Assembly: GCF_002443255.2 (NCBI RefSeq)
Contig: NW_019211456.1
Span: 50,528,486-50,592,485 of the forward strand
Direction of reading: 5' to 3'
Length of the DNA: 64,000 nucleotides
Source: Varroa destructor
Taxonomy: Eukaryota; Arthropoda; Arachnida; Mesostigmata; Varroidae
Part shown: positions 26,982 through 37,500 of the stretch, in pieces
How positions within the stretch are numbered: the stretch's first letter is position 1
Layout: every line of letters starts with the position of its first letter
Position numbers and translations under genes: made by a program
The notes under the pieces: generated by a model
What the model was told of the DNA's origin: nothing
Databases searched by the model: none
Seen by the model: the letters and a program-made list of their open reading frames with translations, nothing else

Positions 26982-27468
26982 CTATGGTGGTAATAACCGT
27001 GAGCGAGTAGAGAAATGCGCCGGAGAGAGTCCAACGTTGGCCCTGCCCACTAGGTCTTCCGTCATAACCGTCTTTGACAGCTTCGATCAGTCCTCGCTGA
27101 AACTCGGCCATTTCACGCCCCACTTCGACGGTCCAGTTTTCTCGGTAGAGTACATTATACCGGTCGGTTATCTCCCATAGTCTGTCAACGGTGGCATCCC
27201 TTAACCGTTGTACCTCATCGGCACGTTGAACTTCGTGGGGTGCCTCTAGCGCGCGGAATGCAAACGCACCCAATACAGCGTAACCGACAACTAGCGCGCA
27301 CAGGCCGACGTGCGAGAACAGAAACGCGGTGAATCGGCGACAGCATTGCGCTCCTCGTCCACGTTTGTGGCTGTCGCAATGATTGTGAGTTCCCCCGTTG
27401 GTTCCCCCACCGCTGTTGGACGAATGCCTTTGCCTAGAAGAACTGCGCGACCGGCGCTGCTTAGCCAT
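26982..27468 (-). CDS. Two-pore-domain (K2P/TWiK-type) potassium channel, 5' coding exon
   Basis: K2P channels are dimeric plasma-membrane leak channels that carry background potassium current and set resting potential. This exon encodes 162 codons plus one base from an ATG at 27468. Seen in order: a basic Ser/Arg-rich cytoplasmic N-terminus (1-45); membrane helix 1 (about 46-71, FTAFLFSHVGLCALVVGYAV then LGAFAF); a charged, probably helical extracellular cap (about 75-135) with an N-glycosylation site NWT at 111-113; and pore helix 1 (WTLSGAFLYSLTVITTIG, 146-163) running into the first selectivity filter. The exon stops after the first base of the filter glycine codon, at a donor reading G|GTCAGT. 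The rest of the channel (filter end, M2, pore 2, M3, M4) must lie in later exons that I could not find here. The frame stays open for 32 codons upstream to a splice acceptor, so the true start may be in an earlier exon. Family is confident; subfamily (sandman-like, twk-7-like or other) is not resolved. Confidence 0.88.
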
Positions 27469-27565
27469 CGCGTCTTGAAAACGGCGGCTTCTCCGGGTTG
27501 CTCCCGTCACTGCGGCAAGGAGATGGTAGAAGAGGCAGTACCGTCTTTTATTCGTTGCTAAGTCG

Positions 27566-27600
27566 CTGGGGGAAGAAGAGGACGGGCAGAAAAAGAAGAA
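27566..27600 (-). other. Splice acceptor with polypyrimidine tract upstream of the K2P exon
   Basis: The minus strand shows a run of about 30 mostly C/T bases ending in CCCCCAG just before 27565. This is a strong 3' splice site and suggests at least one further upstream exon, either untranslated or encoding an extended N-terminus. Splicing here would make the exon 27565-26982. Confidence 0.6.
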
Positions 27601-30600
27601 GAGGGTAACGGAATAGAAGGGCAAACCCTTCAATCGAAAAATATAGCCGTCGTCGTGCGTCTATCGCAGATAGCGAGTGCGGTTGGTTCAACCTTCTGAA
27701 ATCTTTTCTGTAGTTGATTATGCACAGCCGTTGAATGTGGCTATGAAGAGACCGAAACTGCGAGAGGCGGATATTCTTGAGAAGGCCAAACGTACCAACA
27801 AGGTGATGCAGCCGTACAGCCAGGCCCTAGCCAACTGTTGTTGATGCGGACTACTTTTACGAATGCTACTATTGCTGTTTACCTTTGTTGGCCTGTTGCG
27901 TATTTCCAGCAGCGCCTTCGGTTGCCACCATGTTAATCATGACAGCCGACAAAAACGCGCGCTTCCTTTGTAAAATGTTGGTTATCTTGCGTCATCTACA
28001 TTCACTTCTGTTCTACGAAACGCCATCTCTGTACATGTATACAACTCATGGTCAACACTCAATGCGTGCTGAGCAGATATAAATCAATTTTTCCAGGCTT
28101 GGCGAATTACGAAAAGTTTTGAGGTTCGACGCTCGAGGTCTTGAGAGACCTGCCCCAAGGAATGAAGAGCAATGTCGATTAAATCGACTGATTGCTTCGG
28201 CAGTGCACGGTCTTGTATCTCCTCTGTTTGCCTTTATTGATATATATGCATGCGTGTGCTAGTTAGGTTCCCTGAACAGAGCCGCGGATAGCTATCTATT
28301 TGGCTAATAAGCTCGTACTACTTGCGGCCTAGGCTTGTCACCGGCGTCTCGTAGAGGGGAAGAGGGGTTGAGAGGACCACGTCTCTTTCTCCGAATGCGT
28401 TGCGCTTCCTGCTCGTGACGTACGGGAACACTCGATCAAGTTCGAAGGAGAGTTGTTTGTTTGAAACTGCACTCGTTGTTTTCCTGAACAACTAACTTGG
28501 CATGCGTCACGAAACCCGATAGCAAGGCTGCATTGAGGCTATGCCTTTAAATATTTATTTGATGAACGTATCCTTAGACACCATTGCGGCTCCACAAGAT
28601 TACTATTGCACGAACATCAGCACTGACACACTCACACACAAAGGTAACCGTCAAGCCTCTGCGCAGACCCTGGCGTCTAAATCCACATGTCTTCAAGTTT
28701 TAAAAGGACCTGCGTTGAAAAAAGTAAAACAAGCTAAACTCGATATCCGAGTGCTGGTTAAAAAAACAGACTCCAATTTCCTAAACAATGCTATGTCGAA
28801 TCAAATATAATTCGCTTCTAAGAACCGAATTTCTTCAGTACTATTGCCGTCTGCCATTCAGGCAACGGGTTGACTAAGCAAAGGGTCATTAGGCACAATT
28901 CTGTAATTTGCGCACACTGCCGTCGCCGTCTTCTATACACTTATGTTACGCTTTGACGTTACGCACTGCATGACCTGCTAGCATAATATTGAGCTACTTA
29001 GTGACTATTGTAGTGGTACTAGTAACAGAAGTGGCGCGGCATTATCGAAGAGTAACCATCATCGTACATTTACAACAGTGGTTGGATGTATCCTCTTCGT
29101 TTGAAGCTTTTGACCCGTTCCTCCTCTTCTACAGCTACTATAGCTCCACACGGCCTCGGTAGCCTCCTTCTCCGGCCTCGGCTGTCCGAGCCTTCGTCTC
29201 GCCACCATCACTGGGAAAGTGCCTGACGGGCGAGGGGAAGAGCGCAGCTTGCCGCAACGGCCCTGAGAGAGGGGACACAGGAACCAGCAGCCGGCTATAC
29301 TGGCCACCCCATAGGAACAGCTAACCAACAGGCCAGCGGACGAGCGAACAAGCAGGCAGGCAGGCAAACAGCTCAACCGAAGAACCCAACCACTCGCTGC
29401 AGGGTCCTTCCTATAGGCCGGCCGATAGCAGCACCAGGCGCCTACTAGTGGCCATGCCGTCGGCCTGTACGATGCGCTCTACTTCGTCCTCGGACCTCAA
29501 CAGTTTTAAGCGTTAGCCTCTGCTTCAGCTTCGAACGAAGGAAGACTAGAGCACTCATCGTGACGATGGCGATGGCCATGGTAATGATAGTGGTCGCAGT
29601 ATTAGTAGTATTGGCGGTCTTGAAGCTGGTAACGGCAACTTAGGCAACGGCAGCTACGGCGGCCGCCGTAAAGGGGATTCGTTCAGCAGCCGGCCAACAA
29701 GAGTCGACCGTGTCGCGCCCTGGCGAGCGCCATTGCAAGCTGTTTTCGTGAGACTAACAAGCAGGCGGAGCACGGTGTCAGACGAAGCCAAAGTGCGTTG
29801 GCCCGGCTCGTTGATCATGCTATGGGTGCTCTGTTGTGGGTGTTGCGCTGTCCCGGATGTTGACCGGATGGGCGCGGAAGATTACACAAGGAAGGAGCAG
29901 CCACATAGGCCAACCGAAGAACCGAAGCAAGGGCTAAGACTAAGACCAACGAACGGACTGTCAAGTCCTGGCAGCAGTCGCTGTCAACATCTACTAGACT
30001 ATACCATAGCAGAAGACAGTAGCAGGCGACGACCACGTTCGTCTGGTCTGACCCCAATCCGGGGCAACGGAGGGGGCCAGAAATGGGCGAAAGGAAAGAA
30101 GACGCGAAAAGGCTAGAAAAAGAAACTGTGTGGGGCTTACAAAAAAGGATAGGGGTCGACAGGGGTGAATCGGAAAGCGTCGGGACGGTAAGGGACACTG
30201 TTGAGATCTAGCTTGCCGGGAGGAGGGACAGAGAAGTGGGTAACGAGGATGTTCGTTCGTTGCTTCAATGGCCGGTCCATGAGGGCGCCGTGGGGCATTT
30301 ACAAATGTTTACCCATCCTCCAATGACGTGCCGCTGACCTGGGCGTTTCTGCCGTGGGCCCCAAATGGTTTTTAAATGCTTATTTAAGTTTCTATTAAAG
30401 AAATAATTGTTTGCCAACTTATCTAATGCTGGTCTCAGCTCAGGATGAGCTGCTAAAACGACACCGACGTGCATCAAAACATTGTTGTGACTGCAGCCGA
30501 TGTATGTACAGTTGAATGTATATAGAGGATATACACATTAACTTCCACTACCAGAAAGGCCATATACCTACTACTCACAAAAGATAATCTGTTCTCAGTG

Positions 30601-31500
30601 GTATCCAGGGTTCGAAACCGATTGTATACACGCCATGGAAGAAATCAGCCATATGAAGCAACGCTTAACTAAGGGAATGCCAAACGTAGAAGTCTAAGCA
30701 TTTGCTTTAGTTCGATTCGTACGGGACTTTTTATGCTGAATTTGATACATGCTAAACTACCGTAATAAGCAATATGGCAATTGGACAGAGAAACTGGGCT
30801 TGATTGATATCAACGACAATGATATGTCTAACTAGCTAAATCATATCTTTATGATCACGTACAATGTTCGCCGCCATAATCTAAGAAGAAGTTTGTAAAC
30901 GGTTGTCCTTTTCATGTGGCATATCGTGGTACAGCGGCAAGTCCTTTGCTTACTGTTTGAAGTAACGAAAAGCAGCCGAATGGCAATGCTTGCTTCGTTC
31001 CGATACCCGGTCGGAACGGACGATCGAAACATATCATGAAGGACAAAATAAACAGCTGACAAACGGGGTTAATCAAGTGGGGGAAGTTGAGAGTTTCACT
31101 GAGGAATCCTGTTTGCCGTTGCTCTTTCTGTCTCGCAGTGAGTAGTAACTACAGCAGTAGTTGCTTGCAGGATCCGTTCACTTTTGTTGCTCTCTATTTG
31201 TCTTCACCACTCCCTGGCGGTGCTTAGCCCCACGAACTTAGCAGGCCTCGTGCCCTTACAAGTCCAGGACGCTCTACAGGACTCGAAGAAGAAGAAGAGT
31301 AGGTCTAACCGACGGAAAACTGCCCCCTCTAGGCTATTGCAGCTGGGATAAAGGGCTTCTTTTCTGGAGTGCGCCCTGCCTTTAAGCTGGTGGCCCAGTC
31401 TTCTTCAAGCTTTAAACAAGGCTTAGCGATTGCTAAGATACGCCAGTAGTTGCCGTTGTATGGATCAGTTGGGCAAGCAGCCGCACTATTAAACCTGCCT
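27570..31500. other. GC-richer region upstream of the K2P exon
   Basis: Composition is higher in G and C, especially 28.9-30.3 kb and 31.1-31.5 kb. Lying 5' of the K2P exon on its own strand, it could contain the promoter, first exon or regulatory sequence of that gene (inference). Apart from the open stretch at 29550-30116, I recognise no gene, core promoter or RNA gene. Confidence 0.3.
29817..30116 (+). CDS. Unassigned frame, 3' part of a 188-codon open stretch
   Basis: The frame is open from 29550 to the TAG at 30114-30116, 188 codons. The ATG at 29817 has A at -3 and is followed by LWVLCCGCCAVPDVDR, a short hydrophobic leader that could be a signal peptide. The remainder is basic and proline-rich with no recognised domain. 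Upstream of the ATG the same frame is glycine-rich. The region is GC-rich, which lengthens chance frames, and the opposite strand is also open for 127 codons (30198-29815). It may be untranslated or promoter sequence of the minus-strand channel gene. Confidence 0.2.
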   Translation: MLWVLCCGCCAVPDVDRMGAEDYTRKEQPHRPTEEPKQGLRLRPTNGLSSPGSSRCQHLLDYTIAEDSSRRRPRSSGLTPIRGNGGGQKWAKGKKTRKG

Positions 31501-32887
31501 TATGAAGAGGAGGCAAATGAGTATAAGTGACGAACAAACCAACAGAGTGGTTCACGGTTGTATTGGAGTGGTAGTTCCTGAGAAGATAACAAACAAATTA
31601 TAACAATGTTTCACGAAGTTGGTAAAAGAAAACGCAAGAGTAGCAGAATAGAGTCAGACAATGATGTCCAGATGTTTTTGCGAACACTGAAAAGCTTCAA
31701 TGACTGATTTTGTGCATGGAAGATTTTAAAAACTGATTCCAAACGTAGATAATATCTTTTCCGGAAAAAAAGAGTTGATTTACTTAATTTTCTCATATTT
31801 GCGTGCTTCGACCCGGCTCATACGTGAAACTGAATTGGTGCTTTCGGCATACGATCTTACTGAAATATAGCTACTACCGCAAGGATACAGTATCCATAGG
31901 GATATATCACACACGGCTCTAACGATAAAGCGCGAGAAAGCTATGGCTTTTTAGTTATAAATTAATTTTTGTTATCGCTAGTTAGGATGTACCTCTCAGC
32001 ACCAATTTTAGTAAAAGTGTCAACGCCGCGCTTTTGAGAATAATTCTCACCTCGTTGGCAAACAACGAAAAAGGAGAAAATGACACAGGAACATGTACAA
32101 AAGCATGCATGGTCAACTGATAGGTACGAGTTCTTCCCTTAATGCCCCTGAAAATCATAGGTGCAGTCTGGCGAGTTGAACGTTTCATGCAGCCTGAGAA
32201 GAATTAAAAAAAAAATGGGTGAGATTTAAATCCAAACACTCTAAGCTGTATGGTATTTGTTATTCGAAGCAGTCTTTAGTAGACCATAATGGCTTTTTAC
32301 GCTACGCTACTTTAGAAAGTGAAAGCTATGCGGAAGAACCATGGCTAGAGAAAAATGAATTTAGATCTAAATACGAAATAGTGCCAGTGGACCTACAATG
32401 CTTTACCTGCAAATTATCTAAGGAAAGCTCATTGCCGGATCGTTTTAACCCTTATGAGTATTTAACACGTTCTACACAGTGTGGGGTACGACAAGTATGT
32501 CGGAATAGGGGGTGAACTGAACGCTATGGCGAGGGTAGATAGATAACTGAGCTCTGTAGCGCAGTTTTTGCGTGACGCGTTCATTACTCGGTATACTATA
32601 CCTACTAGCAGGCCAATGGGCTTTAAGGATATGGGGAAGGAGGTTATACTGAAAGCCAAACGGCCGGAATGCTTTACAGACAAGCAGGTCTCCCGCAGGA
32701 AAGATGGAACTCGGAGTGTTGCTGAGGAGCGGGGTCAATGGGAGGATACAAAATTTCACTGAGAAAGTTTACGCAGCGCTGTGCACCCCGCAGAATCGTG
32801 CGCGCTCATCAAGACTCCTCGCTTCCTTGCGTTCTATGGCGTCCTGACGCCGTACAGCCTTCATAAATGTTACTTCTTCTTTTCAAG

Positions 32888-33146
32888 GCGCATCGTGAGC
32901 CGCAACAAAAAGGCTGACTATTTAAATGACTTTTTGAGAATGTGCCGCGTGAACAAACTGAGTCCTCATAAAGTAAAAGGGGTTATGCGAGACGGTACCC
33001 CTAAGCGAAGGATGGTAAAATTTGAACGAGAGCTGCAGGAGGAGAGAACGATAAAGCCGAAAGAGGGAAAGCAACCACTCTTCTATATTTTAGGCCATAA
33101 GAGTCCTATCTCAATAAAATGGGATGCAGCTTTGACACTAGCCTAA
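32888..33146 (+). CDS. Possible terminal exon, unknown protein
   Basis: A pyrimidine-rich tract ending TTTTCAAG (32880-32887) precedes an open frame of about 85 codons that is basic and lysine/arginine-rich (for example RRIVSRNKKADYLND) and ends at TAG 33144-33146. A second coding-like frame without any ATG lies 400 bases upstream (about 32213-32515) and contains a possible donor CAA|GTATGT at 32494. The phases of these two signals do not match, so a simple two-exon gene is not supported. No domain is recognised; a decayed mobile element is the alternative. Confidence 0.2.
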
Positions 33147-34197
33147 GCTGCATATGGCCCGACGAAAAGCGGTTACCGGCCGCCTCTTTGCGTCCTTCGT
33201 TCGGCGTCATTTTGACATGGAGAAATGATTGCTAGTTTATGAAGTATGATAGTGGTGGGGTTTAGAAGGTACTGCGTACCCGTGCTCACGAAGAGAGCTT
33301 TCTCTCCACTAATGGCGAAAAATGGTCGACGAACGACAAAACTTACTTAACGTCTTCAAATGACTCGAATGTTTCCGCGGTTTACTCCTCGCGAGACTCC
33401 TTTCATTGGGTGGCCTTCTATCAGTTTGGTTTTGCCGCTCTCTGCCTGCTCAACCAGTTCGGCCACTGATGACTTCCGCTGAGCCCACTTCCTGTTGCGG
33501 CGTGCTGCAGCATGCTCGTCCTGCACGACTCAGCTTGCGTCAGCTGTTTAGGTCACTGGCGGAATCTGATTAGTTGCTAGCGAGAAACACATGTTCGGTT
33601 AATCTTAATTACTAGAAAAGCCAGTCTATGCAAATAATTGGTAAAAACATACAAGATATGTATTTTTTCAAAATAAAATTGTGCTAAATGATAAAGCATA
33701 CTATGCTAAAAAAAGTGATCCACGCGCACGCCTAATCGCACTTGGCTTAAAGGGCCGTTCGCGTCCGTTGTATAGTAGAACTCGTTTGTACAGCACTTCA
33801 AGTAATAGAAGAAATCACGTTAAGAAAGTGTCCTAGGGATACTAAGTTCTGCTGAGCTCGTGGAAAAGGTTGAAGTGATTCGGTGAAGGTAATCGAACGA
33901 ACACGAAAAATATAAGACTTCAGGTAGTGATTTTATTATGTATTTGGACCAGGAAAATACAAGGAGTAATATCGCTTATAAAAAAAAACACATGCGATCA
34001 CACAACTTTAAAAAAAGCAGTTACTATGTAGCATTTTAAATTAAATGCTTATTTTGAAGAAGCTGCATCTAGAATAGGATGAAAGACAAACGACTTCAAT
34101 CGACGAAACCAATTTTATAGCTGCACAAAACGTACAAAAATACGCATCTAATGAATACTGTTATTATATAATTTGTAAGGCGCCCAATTATGTAATT

Positions 34198-34234
34198 TTA
34201 TATATATATACATATGTATATATATATATATATA
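34198..34234. repeat. (TA)n microsatellite
   Basis: About 37 bases of TA repeats with one CATATG interruption. Confidence 0.9.
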
Positions 34235-34531
34235 AACACAAACACTTGTATTTAACTTGGTGTGAAAAGCCATGATTAGTTTCCATGGTCTCTCCTCTGC
34301 TGATGCAGCTTTGCCTCCGGCCTGGTATGGTCTCATTCTGTGGCTGCGGCGACTGCTATTGTCGGCCACTGCAGAAGCTACTACAACTGCCACGTCACTG
34401 TCTATTGGCGGCGGCGTTGTCGCCCTAATATAATATATAGATCGTGGCTGTGGTGGCAGTAAGCTTCAATTCTCCACCTGTCTGATTCTGTGCGAGCTAT
34501 TTCTGCTGTCCATTCATTGACGGTCGTCGAC

Positions 34532-34549
34532 GCCGCCGCCGCCGCCGCC
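34532..34549. repeat. (GCC)6 trinucleotide repeat
   Basis: Six GCC units in a GC-rich block (34.26-34.9 kb). In one plus-strand frame it would encode a short alanine run, but stops occur nearby in that frame. Confidence 0.85.
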
Positions 34550-37500
34550 CTCCGTGCTTTACAGCACAACAATCGCCGGAGCTGTATTCCACAACCCCAT
34601 GTGCCTCCGCCAGCGACCCCTCATTCGGTTTCAATGTACGATGTCATTATGTACACATTGTGCTAGATATGTGTGCGCGCTCGAGTTAGTGTGCGCCTGC
34701 GGTGAACGTTTCCATTGTGCGAATGAGAGGTCATTACTGTGACGGTCTAAAGGGTGTCGAGAGGACCCCGTCGCCGCGGATCACCGCAAACGCTAACGCA
34801 AGCAAAGCAGTGGACTTCCGCTGCCACAGCTATGGCAGAAGGCCTCAGCACTACTGCTACTTGTGCAGCCGCATTCACCAGCACGGGGTAAGCGCGGTAA
34901 ACTTATGTACATTGCAATGGCCGTAAGTGTCGGCATCGGCATAGGCCTATCTCTCATCAAGTACGATGTATATGTAGTTGCTGGGCCCGCCAGAAATCCG
35001 TATGGTTCGGACATCGTTCCTGTCTTCAATATTGTTGAGCGCTTTTCAGCTGCTTAACTGCATAATCAGCTTCTGTATACCACAACAGCGGCCAAGGATG
35101 ATGTATTGTTGAAGAGGGTTGGTCCATTTTTTCGCGCAGGCAAGGGTTGACTTGCGATTACAGGTAATATCTATCAGTGCTTACTATCGCAAGTTAGTCC
35201 GGTCACGCGGTATATCGTTGTAACATCGTTCAGTTGTACTGTATTCTACGATAGTTTGTAATGTCTATATTAGTATAATGAAGCTGGATGTGCTTGTATA
35301 GCCTATAACCTAAAACGCGCCTTCAGTCAGTCCTATGCCGCAGGCCTCTTGAAATTCAAAGTTGTCATTTTACTGAACAAGAAAACGCATTTATAAACAT
35401 TTCAATGCTAGCAATAGATACATTGTATAAATTAATCACGGCACAGTATCCATCGCACTACATACACAGATCCTTGTCACGACCATTAATCATGAACGCA
35501 CCTTATGAAAAAATATAATCTCTTGGAAGCTCCATGATAGACCTTTAAACATCCGTTATAATGAACACGTGGCAAGCTGCGACGAAGGTCCTTGCGAACT
35601 ATATTGCAAGTGCGGTAATTTGGACTCTGCAATTACAAAACAGAGAATAAAGGAAAGACACGCGATTTCATACTCGCAGTTGACGGAAGACCATAAGGAC
35701 GATAGTTACTATCCCTGAAAAGGTCTACGTCCACACTGATGTTAACGCCGCTTGAAAGGGCCATTTAGTGGAAAACAGAGTAATCGGAACTAAGTGACTC
35801 CGATGCCGGCTGAGGCGGTAACGAAACTGGTATCATAAGCCAGTTTTGCATACGTATCGTGTTGGAAACTGGACTCAGAGCTAAAAACATTTCTGTGTAT
35901 CTCTTTCATGAGGAAGTATTTATCTACACAGTAGTGATGACGACTACGGATTAAGACATCAGGTCGTTTAAGGCCTACGCTGAAAGGCAAAGGTAATTTT
36001 TATTAAAGTAAAGGTGTTACGATGTGCCAACAACTCCGAAGGAACTCGTATAAAGGTCGCGTCGCTATAGGACCAAGTGTGCAATGTTACCTTTGTAGTG
36101 GCTAGTAGATTCTATAACCAGAAGCTATAAGATGATCCGGGCCGAGAATCTGCCAAAGATCAAAAATCTTTATTCAAGTCATTGGAAAATGGTTATTTAT
36201 ATAGGCAAAGGAAACGCCATCGTTGGCAAGAGGGAAAATTTCGTAAAAATAAAGCCTGAACTGGTGGTCTTCGTGAATGTTTCTATTTGCGTTTTTACAT
36301 GTTTACACGTTTGAGGGCGACCATACAAACATATTGAAGTTTCGGCGACGATCAGAAGTAGCTGAAACGTCGATTTTATGAGTAGAAATTGATTTAAAAG
36401 TGAATAGCAAATGATGAACTACCGCTAGCGATGGATACAGTCGCGCCGATTGTTGAAGAGTGATAAAGAAAAATCGCAAAAAAGAAAACAATATTTATCT
36501 GCATAAGGCATTGTCATTAGGACCTTGAAGGTTGCCAGAAAGCGACCCATCCCAGATCACCATCAATACCATTGGCTTTTGCGCTAACGAGCTGGCGAAC
36601 GAAACTCAATGCAGAAATATCGCAGCTAACATAGATTGATACGTTTACGTTTCCGAGTGAAACGTACTCCTGTTCTACTGTCCATAGGCTCTTTATCTAC
36701 AGGTGCTACTAAGCCGCAGTAATTTCAAGGGTTAAGCGCACAACTTCGAGCCTTTCAGTACAATCAGGGAAGTTAAAAGATGTTAAGCAATTCCTGCAGT
36801 TTAACTGCTTCTCTAGTTTTAGCTAATAATGTAGCTAAGATTTCCTTAAAAATCTTGGATATGAAGCACCGGATCTACCTGAGCTGTATATGAGGCGAGC
36901 GTCGATCAATTACATCCATGCGAAGCTACAATTGAAATGATGTGTTATATATATACACGTATCTGTAAGTCCTGCTTTTCTAGTAGTAAATGGCTTCTGC
37001 AGGACCACATTATTGACCTTATGATTAGGAAATAGTCGATTACGTTTTCGTACGTGCGCATAATCAGAAATTTATCGATGGGATGTCGTATCAGTGTTAC
37101 CAAGTACGCATTGGGAATATCGGATATGATCGCCGCTTACAGACGTTTTGCATTATTACGCTAAACTGCGAACCGCGGACCGATTTCAACAAAGCCGCAA
37201 GAAGTAGAAGAACAAAGAGCTGTGTGCTAGTATGTAATCTACTACGTTACTGACAGTTGTTTACAACGTTTGGCTACAAATTTAATTATTAATTTGTTAA
37301 ATTAAAAATTTACTATTACTAATAAACTTCATTTTTTAAAGCACATAACGCAGAATTGCTCCGAGCGTTTCTGTTGCGTTTAGGTAGTTTTTCGATAGCG
37401 TAATAAGTACATATTTTTATTGTGAATTTAAGTAAAGAATGAGCATGAACTAGGTGTCCTACAGAGGCTTCATGTTGTAAGACCTGCTACCATGGATATA

